Shown: positions 1-8,281, counted from the first letter of the stretch. The stretch is DNA of 19,204 nucleotides from JAGTQI01 sp038868115 (GCA_038868115.1 JAWBXA010000020.1:1-19204), one strand, 5' to 3'. Notes: generated by a model from the sequence alone, not told the origin. Numbers and translations are program-made.

Positions 1-407
1 TCTGAGCCTCCGCCGGCTTCTGTTGAGGCTCTGCCTATGAAGGCTTCGCCTCTAGCGGCTTTTCTTATGACCTCTTCTCGGACTTGTTCTGTGCAGTACT
101 TGTCGGTTACGAAGCCCCATGAAGCCTCAACCAGGAAGAGCACTGGCACTGCAATGCTTATGTCGGCATAACCCAACTCCTCAGCTGCAATGCAGGTCGT
201 AACCCAGTCGGCACCCGCTCCGCCATGTTCTTCTGGCACAGTCATCAAGAGGAGCCCTAAATCAGCCAAGCCCTTGATTATTTCCCTTGGGATTTCACCT
301 TTGCTGTCCATTTCCCTAACCTTTTCCAACGGCAACTCTTTTTGGCACCACTCGCGGACAGCTTTGCGGAAAAGTTCCTGCTCTTCGGTGAAGCTGAAAT
401 CCACCAT
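1..407 (-). CDS. Acyl-CoA dehydrogenase, N-terminal part (runs off left edge)
   Basis: The frame opens with ATG at 407, preceded by an AAAAGGTGA ribosome site, and stays open for 135 codons to the window edge. The product begins MVDFSFTEEQELFRKAVREW, the usual opening of the alpha-helical N-terminal domain of flavin-dependent acyl-CoA dehydrogenases, and continues with the typical 'GL..LG...MTVPEEHGGAGAD' pattern and 'AAEELGYADISIAVP'. The family removes alpha and beta hydrogens from acyl-CoA esters and passes the electrons to ETF. The catalytic glutamate and C-terminal domain lie outside the window, so the acyl specificity cannot be judged. It lies 80 bases downstream of korC on the same strand but has its own TATA box, so it may be transcribed separately. 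Branched-chain or fatty acyl-CoA oxidation is a reasonable guess only. Confidence 0.9.
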   Translation of the reverse strand, partial: MVDFSFTEEQELFRKAVREWCQKELPLEKVREMDSKGEIPREIIKGLADLGLLLMTVPEEHGGAGADWVTTCIAAEELGYADISIAVPVLFLVEASWGFVTDKYCTEQVREEVIRKAARGEAFIGRASTEAGGGS

Positions 408-445
408 AACATTCACCTTTTAAGCCTAACCTAAACAGTTGAAGG

Positions 446-454
446 CATATAAAA
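446..454 (-). promoter_or_regulatory. Putative archaeal TATA box for the acyl-CoA dehydrogenase
   Basis: On the minus strand this reads TTTTATATG, about 40 bases upstream of the ATG at 407. Initiation about 25 bases downstream would leave a leader of under 20 bases that just contains the AGGTGA ribosome site. Motif and spacing are seen; transcription is inferred. Confidence 0.5.
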
Positions 455-487
455 CTTATTTTGAAGGTTCGGCAAACCTTCTATTGT

Positions 488-1015
488 CTAAACAAGCTGC
501 AAGCCTTTTCTAAAAGCGTTTAAGTTTGTTTCCAATGTTTTTTCTGAAACACTTTCTCTTATACTCTTTTCCATAGATTCAACGCTAAACAGCTGTGTTA
601 TTTTTGTTAGTGCACCTAGGATGACCATGTTAGCGAAAAGGCTTTCTCCAAAGGCTTTTTTGGCTGTTTCAACAGCTGGCACCTTATATATTTTGGCTTT
701 TACTTCTGGGATTTTTTCGATGCTGCTGTCAACTATTAGTGTACCATCATCTTTCAAGAGGGACAGGTATTTGTCAAGGGACTCTTGGTTCATAGCCACA
801 AGCACATCGCATCTTCGGACTGCTGGGAAACCTATTCGGCTGTCGGAGATTATTACTTCGCTTTTTGCTAGGCTTCCACGGGCTTCTGCACCGTAACTTT
901 GGGTTTGCACGACGTTCTTCCCTTCAAGGGCAGCTGCTTTGCCCAAGATTTGCCCTGCTAAGACGACGCCTTGACCGCCATGTCCACCAATTATAATTTC
1001 AATTTTTTTAGGCAT
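488..1015 (-). CDS. korC: 2-oxoacid:ferredoxin oxidoreductase, gamma subunit (2-oxoglutarate type)
   Basis: The 175-residue product starts MPKKIEIIIGGHGGQGV and has the two hallmarks of the gamma (POR_N/catalytic gamma) subunit: the glycine-rich GGHGGQG at residues 10-16 and YGAEARG at 41-47. The length is normal for a free-standing gamma chain. In the complex it helps bind CoA while the alpha and beta chains carry the thiamine diphosphate chemistry, giving acyl-CoA, CO2 and reduced ferredoxin. Its ATG lies inside the end of korB (8-base overlap), so translation is probably coupled. No delta ferredoxin subunit (KorD) gene accompanies the set here. 2-Oxoglutarate is assigned from the korA-korB-korC arrangement and the sequence types; other 2-oxoacids are possible. 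Confidence 0.88.
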   Translation of the reverse strand: MPKKIEIIIGGHGGQGVVLAGQILGKAAALEGKNVVQTQSYGAEARGSLAKSEVIISDSRIGFPAVRRCDVLVAMNQESLDKYLSLLKDDGTLIVDSSIEKIPEVKAKIYKVPAVETAKKAFGESLFANMVILGALTKITQLFSVESMEKSIRESVSEKTLETNLNAFRKGLQLV

Positions 1016-1838
1016 TTTTCCGCGCTTCCTTTAAAACAGCATAAACACTTTCAACAAGGGTCAGCCTTCTCCTCTGGATGAACTCGCCAACAACAATTTT
1101 ACCTTCCAGCTCTTCTTCGCCCATTTTCTCCGCCTCCACCACTGAAATGGCGTTTTCCCTAAACCACTTCAGCATTTCTCCAATATCTTTGAATCCAGCT
1201 CTTCTGCCATAGGCTGTTGGGCATTGGGTGACAACCTCGACGAATCTGAAACCGTCCATTTGAAGCGCCTTCTTAAAACATTCTTTAAGCTCTTTTGGAT
1301 GGGCGGTTGTCCACCTCGCTGAGTAGTTGGCTCCGGCCACAGCTGCAAGTTTGGCGGCGTCCAACGGATGCTCAAAACTTCCATAAGGAGTTGTGGTTGT
1401 CCTCGTCTTTAAAGGTGTTGTAGGGGCTACTTGGCCGCCGGTCATGCCATAAATCATATTGTTGCCCATTATGACGAGGATGTCGGTGTTTCTCTTTGCC
1501 GCATGTATGAAGTGTCCCATGCCAATCCCGACGATGTCTCCATCACCGCCGAAAACGACAACATGGAGTTCAGGTCGTAGAAGCTTTATACTTGTAGCCA
1601 CTGGTATGCTTCTTCCATGTAACGTGTGGACGGAATCCGCCAAATAGTAGGGCGAAGGTATCCACGAAGAGCAGCCAATCCCGCTGACAAAACAGAACTT
1701 TCTAAAATCGTCGTAGCCAAGCTCAAAAACAGCCCTTAAAAATGCGTCGCTTAAGGCGTATAAACCGCAGCCCGGGCAGAAAGGAAAACGTAACCCAGGC
1801 CTCAGATAGTTGTTAGGTGAAAATGTTCTTTCGCTCAT
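1008..1838 (-). CDS. korB: 2-oxoacid:ferredoxin oxidoreductase, beta subunit (2-oxoglutarate type)
   Basis: The 276-residue product carries the thiamine diphosphate/Mg site: GDGD at residues 98-101 and the paired asparagines N126-N127 followed by IYGMTGGQ. CPGC at 21-24, with C56 and C206, gives the four cysteines that ligate a [4Fe-4S] cluster in beta chains of this family. HGR at 74-76 fits the family pattern. The protein works as a heteromultimer with KorA and KorC, oxidatively decarboxylating 2-oxoglutarate (or a related oxoacid) to an acyl-CoA while reducing ferredoxin. It overlaps korA by 26 bases and korC by 8, so the three are one translational unit. The start is ATG at 1838. Confidence 0.92.
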   Translation of the reverse strand: MSERTFSPNNYLRPGLRFPFCPGCGLYALSDAFLRAVFELGYDDFRKFCFVSGIGCSSWIPSPYYLADSVHTLHGRSIPVATSIKLLRPELHVVVFGGDGDIVGIGMGHFIHAAKRNTDILVIMGNNMIYGMTGGQVAPTTPLKTRTTTTPYGSFEHPLDAAKLAAVAGANYSARWTTAHPKELKECFKKALQMDGFRFVEVVTQCPTAYGRRAGFKDIGEMLKWFRENAISVVEAEKMGEEELEGKIVVGEFIQRRRLTLVESVYAVLKEARKNA

Positions 1839-2982
1839 TCTTATTTTGGGCCTCCTTCAGAATTTTTTCCAAAATTTCTTCTGGTGTGATTAGTTCGCCG
1901 CCGCCTATCTTGTTTAGTGGAACAACCGCTGTGCAGCCTGCAACCCTCTTAACCTCGTTGACTATTTGCCCCAAATTCATTTCTGGCACAATTATTTTTT
2001 CGGCGTTTTCAGCAAGCCTTTGCACCGGTTTTTCCGGGAAAGGCCAAAGAGTTTTTAGGCGGACATAGCCAACTTTTACGCCCTGTTTCTCAGCTTCTTC
2101 AACAGCCTCATAAATTGCCCTTGAAGTGATGCCGTAGGCCACTATGCCCACCTTGCAATCTTCAATGTTGTGGCTTTCCACCTCCACAATGTCGTCGACA
2201 TTTTTCCTTATCTTGTTGTTAATGGCCTCTATCACCCGCCTATGCACCATTGGATCGGCGGTAAACCTAACCCCCTTCTCGTCGTGAGTCGAGCCAGTAA
2301 CAGCCACATTAAACCCTTCGCCTATGGACGGCATGGGCGCCACACTTTCCAAGCCGAAGAAAACTCGCTCTCCAGCTTGGGGCTTTTTGCGGTTAACTAC
2401 TTCTATGCTTTCCAAGGGCGGTATAACCAAATGCTCCCGGAGATGCACTGTAGTCTCATCCGTAAGCAAAGTGACTGGAGTGCGATATTTTTCTGCAAGG
2501 TTAAACGCCCTAATGGTAAGCTCGAAAACTTCTTGGACGGAGTTGGGACATAGCGAAATAGCCATGTAATCGCCATGGGTTCCCCAGCGAGCCTGCATAA
2601 CATCGCCCTGTGCACATTTAGTCGCCTGCCCAGTGCCGGGACCAACTCTCTGGACGTCAATGATCACGCATGGTGTTTCAGTCATAAAAGCCCAGCCTAT
2701 GGTTTCCTGCATCAAACTAAATCCTGGACCAGAAGTGGCGGTCATAGCCTTAACACCGCACCAGCTCGCGCCAACAACAGCCCCTATAGAAGCCAACTCA
2801 TCCTCCATTTGTAGGAATATGCCGCCAACTTTAGGCAAACGTTCTGACATTAGTTCAGCTATTTCATTGGCTGGTGATATAGGGTAACCGGCAAAAAATC
2901 TGCATCCGGCAACTATTGCAGCCTCGACGCACACCTCATACCCCGACAGGAAGCATGTTTTAGACACCACCTCTTGTTGCAT
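1813..2982 (-). CDS. korA: 2-oxoacid:ferredoxin oxidoreductase, alpha subunit (2-oxoglutarate type)
   Basis: The 389-residue alpha chain has GYPISPANE at 32-40 (pyrimidine-domain loop), a MEDELA segment at 59-64 carrying the acidic residues used to activate thiamine diphosphate, and GPGTGQATKCAQGD at 114-127, the KorA version of the GPSTG loop. The C-terminal third is the transketolase C-like domain, with VAYGITSRA and MNLGQI. The start is ATG at 2982, with GGAG five bases upstream. It is first in a minus-strand operon and divergent from the 2-hydroxyacid dehydrogenase at 3130. By eye its G+C content is higher than that of the genes to its right. A role as 2-oxoglutarate synthase, providing succinyl-CoA or running reductively, is known for the family and inferred here. 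Confidence 0.92.
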   Translation of the reverse strand: MQQEVVSKTCFLSGYEVCVEAAIVAGCRFFAGYPISPANEIAELMSERLPKVGGIFLQMEDELASIGAVVGASWCGVKAMTATSGPGFSLMQETIGWAFMTETPCVIIDVQRVGPGTGQATKCAQGDVMQARWGTHGDYMAISLCPNSVQEVFELTIRAFNLAEKYRTPVTLLTDETTVHLREHLVIPPLESIEVVNRKKPQAGERVFFGLESVAPMPSIGEGFNVAVTGSTHDEKGVRFTADPMVHRRVIEAINNKIRKNVDDIVEVESHNIEDCKVGIVAYGITSRAIYEAVEEAEKQGVKVGYVRLKTLWPFPEKPVQRLAENAEKIIVPEMNLGQIVNEVKRVAGCTAVVPLNKIGGGELITPEEILEKILKEAQNKNERKNIFT

Positions 2983-3129
2983 CTAAACTCCACTCACTTT
3001 TAATATCCTAGGAATTTAACGTTGTATGTTAAGCCTTTTTCTATTTTTCGGTTTTAAATGTAACATTTTTTTCTTTTGCGAGGTCAAAATGTTTATATGG
3101 ACTTTTATTATAAGGAAGAGCTGGTGCCT
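2983..3129. promoter_or_regulatory. Divergent intergenic region between korA and the 2-hydroxyacid dehydrogenase
   Basis: This 147-base gap separates two divergent genes. For the plus-strand gene, TTTATAT at 3092-3098 is a good archaeal TATA box: initiation about 25 bases on would leave a leader of around 10 bases before ATG 3130. For korA, minus-strand A+T-rich candidates lie around 3000-3008 and 3012-3021, neither decisive. A T-rich run occupies about 3034-3077. The visible base-composition change between the two blocks falls in this gap. Confidence 0.5.
3074..3082 (+). repeat. 9-bp direct repeat TTTTGCGAG, left copy
   Basis: The same nine bases occur in the same orientation at 18441-18449. 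The two copies sit at the two edges of the A+T-richer block, one in the korA intergenic region and one just upstream of the right-hand gene. A target-site duplication is one reading. A nine-base match between two stretches of a few hundred A+T-rich bases can also arise by chance. Confidence 0.3.
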
Positions 3130-4086
3130 ATGCGAGCAAAACCCAAAATTTTGTTTGCAGATAAAAGACCAATGTGCGACGAAGCTATGAAAATGTTACA
3201 CGACGCTGGTGAAGTAGTTTGGGCTCTTGGCGAGACGGAAGAGGATTTAATAAGAGATATGAGGGACGCGATGGTGGTTATTTCAGGTTTGCGTTACATA
3301 TCCAGAAGGGCTATTTTTAATGCTGAGAAATTAAAAGGCATAATTGCTTATGGTGTGGGTGTCGACCACATTGACGTAGCGGCAGCTACTGAGAAGAAAG
3401 TTTACGTTGTTAATACGCCTGGAGTGAATTCTATTTCCGTTGCTGAATACGCTGTGGGCTTAATGCTCAGCCTTGCCCGTAAAATACCGCAACAAAACGC
3501 TAACGTAAAAGCTGGTAAATGGTTGCGCTGGGAACTAATGGGAAATGAACTTTGGGGTAAAACCCTTGGGATAATTGGTTTAGGTCAAATAGGAACACAT
3601 CTTGCTACCTTAGGAAAGGCTTTGGGAATGAAGGTGCAATCCTTTACCCGTCATCCTTCTAAAGAAAGAGCTGAAAAGTGGGAAGTGGAATTCGTTGACT
3701 TGGAAACGCTGATGAGGTCGTCTGACTTCATTGTGGTTTGCTGTGCATTAACAGATGAAACACGTGGATTAATTGACGATAAAAAAATACGATTAATGAA
3801 ACCTTCGGCCTATTTAATTAATGTAGCGCGGGGACAAATTGTGGATGAGCGAGCGCTTGCAAACGCTCTTGCAGAAAGGAGAATAGCAGGAGCTGGCATT
3901 GATGTTTTTGAAAAAGAACCAGTAGACTTAAACAATCCGCTACTAAAGTTCGATAATGTTATAGTTTCTGCACATGTAGCTGGATTTACCGCAGAATCGA
4001 TGAGAAGGCTCCAAATGACGGTTGCCGAGGAAACTGTTAGAATAATAAATGGCGAACCACCAAGGTTTCAGGTAAATAAATTTTGA
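3130..4086 (+). CDS. D-isomer-specific 2-hydroxyacid dehydrogenase (NAD-dependent)
   Basis: The 318-residue product (from ATG 3130) interconverts a D-2-hydroxyacid and a 2-oxoacid with NAD(H). The Rossmann motif GLGQIG is at 150-155. The catalytic triad residues are R234 (in NVARG), E263 (in FEKEP) and H282 (in VSAHVAG). Length and domain order (split catalytic domain around a central nucleotide-binding domain) are normal. The frame is open upstream through a TTG at 3076 and an ATG at 3097, but a TATA box at 3092-3098 overlaps that part, and the family's N-terminus matches the start at 3130. It is first in an operon with an aminotransferase and porCDAB, so its 2-oxoacid product may feed the oxidoreductase. 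Phosphoglycerate, glyoxylate/hydroxypyruvate or branched-chain hydroxyacid specificity cannot be told apart here. Confidence 0.88.
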   Translation: MRAKPKILFADKRPMCDEAMKMLHDAGEVVWALGETEEDLIRDMRDAMVVISGLRYISRRAIFNAEKLKGIIAYGVGVDHIDVAAATEKKVYVVNTPGVNSISVAEYAVGLMLSLARKIPQQNANVKAGKWLRWELMGNELWGKTLGIIGLGQIGTHLATLGKALGMKVQSFTRHPSKERAEKWEVEFVDLETLMRSSDFIVVCCALTDETRGLIDDKKIRLMKPSAYLINVARGQIVDERALANALAERRIAGAGIDVFEKEPVDLNNPLLKFDNVIVSAHVAGFTAESMRRLQMTVAEETVRIINGEPPRFQVNKF

Positions 4087-4120
4087 AGTTCATGCCTAAA
4101 ACTCACAAAGGTGAGGAAAA

Positions 4121-5311
4121 ATGAGACAGTTTATATCTGATCGAATAAAGTCCGTTGAACCTTTCTTAGGCAGAATCATGTTTGAAAAGGCCAAAGCTTT
4201 AGAACGCAAAGGAGAAAAACTAATACATTTTGAGCTAGGTGAACCAGATTTTGACACACCTCAGCACATAAAAGAGGCAGCTAAAAAAGCACTGGATGAA
4301 GGGTATACCCATTATGCACCAAATGCTGGTCTATTAGAACTTAGAGAGGCCATTGCAGAGAAGCTTAAAAGAGAAAACAACATTGAAGCAGACCCTCTTA
4401 CGGAGATATGCATAACCGTGGGTTCACAAGAGGCAACTTACCTAGCTATAATGTGCACCATCGAACGCGGAGATGAGGTGTTGATAACAGATCCTGCTTA
4501 CTATACATATAGAAATTGTGTACAAATGGCTGAGGGAAAACCCGTTTTTGTACCGCTAAAAAGCGAGAGCGAATTCCGGTTAGACCCTGAAGATTTAGAG
4601 AAAAAGATAACGTATAAAAGTAAGATGATAATAATAAACTCTCCATGTAACCCAACAGGCTCCATTATGACTAAAGATGATTTACAAGCTATTGATGAAT
4701 TAGCAGTTAGGCATGACTTATTGATCCTCTCAGACGAAATATATGAAAAAATAATTTATGATGATCAAAAACATTATAGTATAGCTGCGCTGTCGAAGGA
4801 GCCGGATCGGATTATAACCGTTAATGGTTTCTCAAAAGCCTATGCGATGACGGGTTGGCGTGTTGGATATGTTGTGGCAAACAAAGCCATAATTTCTGAG
4901 ATTGTGAAAATGCAGCAGAGCGCCCTATCCTCTGTTACAACTTTTGCGCAAATAGGTGCTGTTGCAGCATTGAAAGGCCCCCAAGAACCTGTGGTAAACA
5001 TGCTAAGGGAACTCGAAAGAAGGAGGAAAATCATGATTGAAGGCTTAAATGAGATAGAAGGTTTTTCCGTATGTAAACCTAAGGGGGCATTTTACGGGTT
5101 TGTAGATGTGAGAAATGTCGGAAAATCATCCATCGAAGTTTCAGAGTACCTTTTAAATGAAGCAAAAGTGGTTACAACGCCGGGCGTTGCGTTCGGAAAA
5201 AATGGGGAGGGATATATCCGAATTTCTTATGCGACCTCCGTAGAAAACATAAAAGAGGGGTTGAATCGTATCAGAGAGGCTGTTGAAAAACTTCAAAAAT
5301 CTCGCTGTTGA
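4121..5311 (+). CDS. Class I/II pyridoxal-phosphate aminotransferase (aspartate aminotransferase-like)
   Basis: This 396-residue fold-type I aminotransferase transfers an amino group between an amino acid and a 2-oxoacid. The cofactor lysine is K239 in GFSKAYAMTGWRVGY. N177 lies in NSPCNPTG, D205 in SDEIYE, R247 in GWRVGY, and R367 in EGYIRISYA would bind the substrate carboxylate. The start is ATG 4121, with a strong AGGTGAGG at 4109-4116. It lies 34 bases after the 2-hydroxyacid dehydrogenase and is followed closely by porC, so all are probably co-transcribed. The placement suggests it makes the oxoacid for, or removes it from, the Por enzyme. The sequence resembles archaeal aspartate/alanine/aromatic-type enzymes, and the true amino donor is unknown. 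Confidence 0.9.
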   Translation: MRQFISDRIKSVEPFLGRIMFEKAKALERKGEKLIHFELGEPDFDTPQHIKEAAKKALDEGYTHYAPNAGLLELREAIAEKLKRENNIEADPLTEICITVGSQEATYLAIMCTIERGDEVLITDPAYYTYRNCVQMAEGKPVFVPLKSESEFRLDPEDLEKKITYKSKMIIINSPCNPTGSIMTKDDLQAIDELAVRHDLLILSDEIYEKIIYDDQKHYSIAALSKEPDRIITVNGFSKAYAMTGWRVGYVVANKAIISEIVKMQQSALSSVTTFAQIGAVAALKGPQEPVVNMLRELERRRKIMIEGLNEIEGFSVCKPKGAFYGFVDVRNVGKSSIEVSEYLLNEAKVVTTPGVAFGKNGEGYIRISYATSVENIKEGLNRIREAVEKLQKSRC

Positions 5312-5322
5312 TGGGGAATGCT

Positions 5323-5883
5323 ATGAAAGAAATAAGATTTCATGGACGCGGCGGACAGGGTGTCGTTATAGGTTCAGAACTCCTTGCAGACGCCGCCGTT
5401 AGAGAGGGACGCTATGGTCAGTCCTTTCCAACATTTGGTCCAGAGAGAAAAGGTTCGCCGGTAATGGCTTTTACCAGAATTGATGACAAACCAATAAGGC
5501 TTCGTTGTCAAATATATGAACCTGATTACGTGATTGTGCTAGATCAAAGCGTATGTAGATTTCAAGACGTAGCTAATGGTTTAAAGGCGAGAGGTGTCGT
5601 CATTTTAAATACACCTTACAAATCAGAAAATGTTAAGAAAGAGTTAATAACAAAGGGACAAATTTACACAATAGACGCCACAAATATCGCTATAAGAAAT
5701 CTTGGAAGCCCTGTAGTTAACACAGCCATTCTAGGAGCCTTTGTTGCCATAACAGGTGAGGTGAAACTTGAATCTATTTGTGATGCTATAACTGATCGTT
5801 TCCCGAATCACGTCGCCAAAAAAAATATTCAAGCCGTTAAAGAGGCTTATGAAAAAATGACGAGGGAACGATTTTATGTCTAA
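5323..5883 (+). CDS. porC: 2-oxoacid:ferredoxin oxidoreductase, gamma subunit (pyruvate/2-oxoisovalerate type)
   Basis: From ATG 5323 the product is 186 residues, beginning MKEIRFHGRGGQGVV, the standard start of archaeal PorC/VorC. FGPERKGSPV at 38-47 is the second family signature. Upstream in-frame starts (TTG 5308, ATG 5311) are possible, but GGGG at 5313-5316 suits ATG 5323. The gene follows the aminotransferase stop by 11 bases and overlaps porD by 8. The gamma chain contributes to CoA binding in the four-subunit enzyme. It is a different type from the KorC at 488-1015, and the pair are not recent duplicates. Confidence 0.9.
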   Translation: MKEIRFHGRGGQGVVIGSELLADAAVREGRYGQSFPTFGPERKGSPVMAFTRIDDKPIRLRCQIYEPDYVIVLDQSVCRFQDVANGLKARGVVILNTPYKSENVKKELITKGQIYTIDATNIAIRNLGSPVVNTAILGAFVAITGEVKLESICDAITDRFPNHVAKKNIQAVKEAYEKMTRERFYV

Positions 5884-6184
5884 ACCGTATTGGACAAAAG
5901 AAAACTTTCCAATAAGCCCTGCTATACGAAATCCTGGCGGTTCTCTGGCATTCAAAGCAGGCATGTGGCGGCTCTTAAGTCCGATAATTGAACAAGATAA
6001 GTGCACAAAGTGCGGTTTATGTGCAACTTTTTGTCCAGACCTAGCTATTAACAAAGCAGATGATGGTTCATTTAAAATCAATTTTGATTATTGCAAAGGA
6101 TGCGGAATATGCGCAAACGAATGTCCCGTTAAGGCCATTAAGTTAATTGAGGAGGAAAGAGAAATATGCAAAACCGAAAGCTAA
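5876..6184 (+). CDS. porD: 2-oxoacid:ferredoxin oxidoreductase, delta subunit (2x[4Fe-4S] ferredoxin)
   Basis: The 102-residue protein has two CxxCxxCxxxCP motifs, with cysteines at 43/46/49/53 and 73/76/79/83, enough for two [4Fe-4S] clusters that carry electrons from the beta chain to external ferredoxin. The N-terminal 40 residues (including WRLLSPIIEQDKC) match the PorD/VorD extension rather than a free ferredoxin. The start ATG lies inside the porC end, and the 3' end overlaps porA by 19 bases, indicating coupled translation. Gene order C-D-A-B is the classic archaeal pyruvate/2-oxoisovalerate oxidoreductase order. Confidence 0.92.
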   Translation: MSKPYWTKENFPISPAIRNPGGSLAFKAGMWRLLSPIIEQDKCTKCGLCATFCPDLAINKADDGSFKINFDYCKGCGICANECPVKAIKLIEEEREICKTES

Positions 6185-7368
6185 TCTCTGGAAATAGAGC
6201 AGTGGCTGAAGGTGTTAGGCTTTCAGAAGTTAATGTTGTTGCAGCCTATCCAATTTCCCCACAAACAACAATTATAGAGTATATTGTAGAATACATTGCT
6301 AATGGTCAACTTAAAGCCCAGTTTATCCAGACAGAAAGTGAGTTTAGTGCAATGGCCGCTTGCATAGGGGCATCTGCTGTAGGTGCTCGAACATTTACTG
6401 CAACATGTTCGCAGGGCCTTGCATTAATGCACGAATTAAATTACGTTGCAGCGGGGTTAAGGCTTCCGATTGTAATGGCAGTAACAAATCGGCGTCTTTC
6501 CCAACCATTGGGAATGTGGTGCGATCATAGTGATGCAATGGGTGAAAGGGATTCAGGATGGTTGCAAATATATGTAGAAAGCTGTCAAGAAGCTCTTGAT
6601 ACAATCATTCAAGCGTATAAAATAGCGGAAAATAAAGAAGTACTAATGCCGGTGATGGTCTGCTTAGATGGTTTTATACTTTCACATACGTGTGAGGTTG
6701 TTGTCGTCCCAGAGTTCCAGGTTGTCAGAGAGTTTCTGCCTCCCTACGAACCTGACCCAAAACATCATACTTTGCTAAGTTTGGATGCGCCTATGGCGGC
6801 TGGAGGAGGTTGTCCACCTGCTTACGCTATGGAATTTGATTATAAAAAATTTGAGGCACATGAGAAAGCTAAAGAAGTTATTAGGAAGGTTGATGATGAA
6901 TTTGCAAATATATTTGGCAGACGATACGGTCTTGTTGAGGCTTACCGTTGCGAAGATGCCGAGATTATACTAATTTCTATGGGCACGATAGTGAGCACCG
7001 CCAAGGAAGTTGTGGATAGATTGCGGGATAAAGGATGGCTTGTCGGCGTTTTGAAAATTAGGTCTTATAGACCGTTCCCAAAGGAGGACATATTAAAATT
7101 CACATCAAATGCCAAAGTAGTTGCCGTTGTTAATAGGGCTATTTCGTATGGAGTTGGTGCTCCTCTATTCTCCGACGTTGCCGCCACGCTATACAATGCA
7201 TCACACAAACCCCTTCTGCTTAATTTTATTGCAGGGATAGGGGGCAGGGATGTAACGCCTAAAGACATAACAGCGATTTTTGAAAGCGCTAGAAAGGCGG
7301 TCGAAAAAAGTCGGATTGAAAAAGAGATTGAATGGGTTGGTTTAAATAAGGCAATAGTTGGTGGTTAA
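6166..7368 (+). CDS. porA: 2-oxoacid:ferredoxin oxidoreductase, alpha subunit (pyruvate/2-oxoisovalerate type)
   Basis: The 400-residue alpha chain has AAYPISPQTT at 26-35, TESEFSAMAACIGAS at 56-70 with the thiamine-activating glutamate, TATCSQGLALMHE at 78-90, and CDHSDAMGERDSGWLQ at 119-134. DGFILSHT at 168-175 is a Por/Vor hallmark. The C-terminal part holds the transketolase C-like domain (KIRSYRPFP). The start is ATG 6166, with GGAGG upstream inside porD. The family splits a 2-oxoacid into CO2 and acyl-CoA. The pyruvate name is the default; linkage to an aminotransferase and hydroxyacid dehydrogenase makes a branched-chain or other oxoacid equally open. Confidence 0.9.
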   Translation: MQNRKLISGNRAVAEGVRLSEVNVVAAYPISPQTTIIEYIVEYIANGQLKAQFIQTESEFSAMAACIGASAVGARTFTATCSQGLALMHELNYVAAGLRLPIVMAVTNRRLSQPLGMWCDHSDAMGERDSGWLQIYVESCQEALDTIIQAYKIAENKEVLMPVMVCLDGFILSHTCEVVVVPEFQVVREFLPPYEPDPKHHTLLSLDAPMAAGGGCPPAYAMEFDYKKFEAHEKAKEVIRKVDDEFANIFGRRYGLVEAYRCEDAEIILISMGTIVSTAKEVVDRLRDKGWLVGVLKIRSYRPFPKEDILKFTSNAKVVAVVNRAISYGVGAPLFSDVAATLYNASHKPLLLNFIAGIGGRDVTPKDITAIFESARKAVEKSRIEKEIEWVGLNKAIVGG

Positions 7369-8271
7369 ATGATGCGAAGCGATTTAGAGTCGATCATAGT
7401 CCCAGGACATAGGGCTTGTCCTGGATGTGGACCCGTACTTGCTTTGAAGTTTGCCTTAAATGCTCTGGGAAAGAATACAATTGTACATATAGCAACTGGA
7501 TGCATGCAAGTTTCAATTATGGGTGGAGGTGGATTTCCTGGAGGGGAATTTCCACTGCTTATACCTGCTTTCCACACAGCCTTTGAAACAAGTGGAGCGG
7601 TTATTTCAGGCATGGATGCTGGCTTAAAAGCGCTAGGCAAAAGAAACGGAATAAACTTGGTGTCAATTGCTGGTGATGGAGGTACAGCTGATATCGGACT
7701 GCAGACAATTTCCGGAGCGGTAGAACGTGGCCACGACTTCATTCATATATGCTACGATAATGAGGCTTATATGAATACTGGGAATCAGCGGAGTGGAACC
7801 ACAACACTTTTTGCAGCGACAACTACAACGCCTGTGGGAAAAGTTACACGTGGTGAATCTCACCTATATACAAAATTAAAGAAAGATGTTCCTGCAATAA
7901 TGGCAGCTCATGGTGCTCCGTATGTAGCTACGGCTTCTATAGCCTATCCCGCTGATATCGTTAAGAAAGTCAAAAAAGCTTCAGAGATCCGAGGGCCAAA
8001 GTACATTCACATTCACGCGCCTTGCCCGTATGGCTGGGGGTTCCCGGAAAACAAAACAGTTGAAGTGGCAAGATTGGCTGTACAAACTGGCTGCTGGGTT
8101 CTCTATGAAATAGAGAATGGGAAACTGAACGTTACCTTTAAAATTACTCATAAAAAACCGGTAAAGGAATATCTAGCTATACAGAGACGCTTCGCGCACC
8201 TCACAGAAAAGGAAATTGCGAAAATACAAGAACTAGTGGATCAAAATTGGGCAAAATTAGGGTCAACTTAA
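7369..8271 (+). CDS. porB: 2-oxoacid:ferredoxin oxidoreductase, beta subunit (pyruvate/2-oxoisovalerate type)
   Basis: The 300-residue beta chain binds thiamine diphosphate through GDGG at 102-105 and YDNEAYMNTGNQ at 129-140. C17, C20, C45 and C219 are placed as the four ligands of the proximal [4Fe-4S] cluster. The ATG directly follows the porA stop; a second in-frame ATG follows at once (7372), and GGTGG upstream could serve either. Residues 51-60 form a glycine-rich loop (MGGGGFPGGE) after the GCMQV cysteine, where pyruvate enzymes, as I recall them, have a different, aromatic/proline-containing stretch. This is the part most likely to reflect substrate choice. It ends the operon and converges on the FAD oxidoreductase with a gap of only 10 bases. 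Confidence 0.9.
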   Translation: MMRSDLESIIVPGHRACPGCGPVLALKFALNALGKNTIVHIATGCMQVSIMGGGGFPGGEFPLLIPAFHTAFETSGAVISGMDAGLKALGKRNGINLVSIAGDGGTADIGLQTISGAVERGHDFIHICYDNEAYMNTGNQRSGTTTLFAATTTTPVGKVTRGESHLYTKLKKDVPAIMAAHGAPYVATASIAYPADIVKKVKKASEIRGPKYIHIHAPCPYGWGFPENKTVEVARLAVQTGCWVLYEIENGKLNVTFKITHKKPVKEYLAIQRRFAHLTEKEIAKIQELVDQNWAKLGST

Positions 8272-8281
8272 CTTAAACTGT

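Noticed and set aside
3076..3129. Upstream TTG/ATG starts for the first 2-hydroxyacid dehydrogenase
   Set aside because: They overlap the best TATA box and add residues not expected in the family; ATG 3130 gives the normal length.
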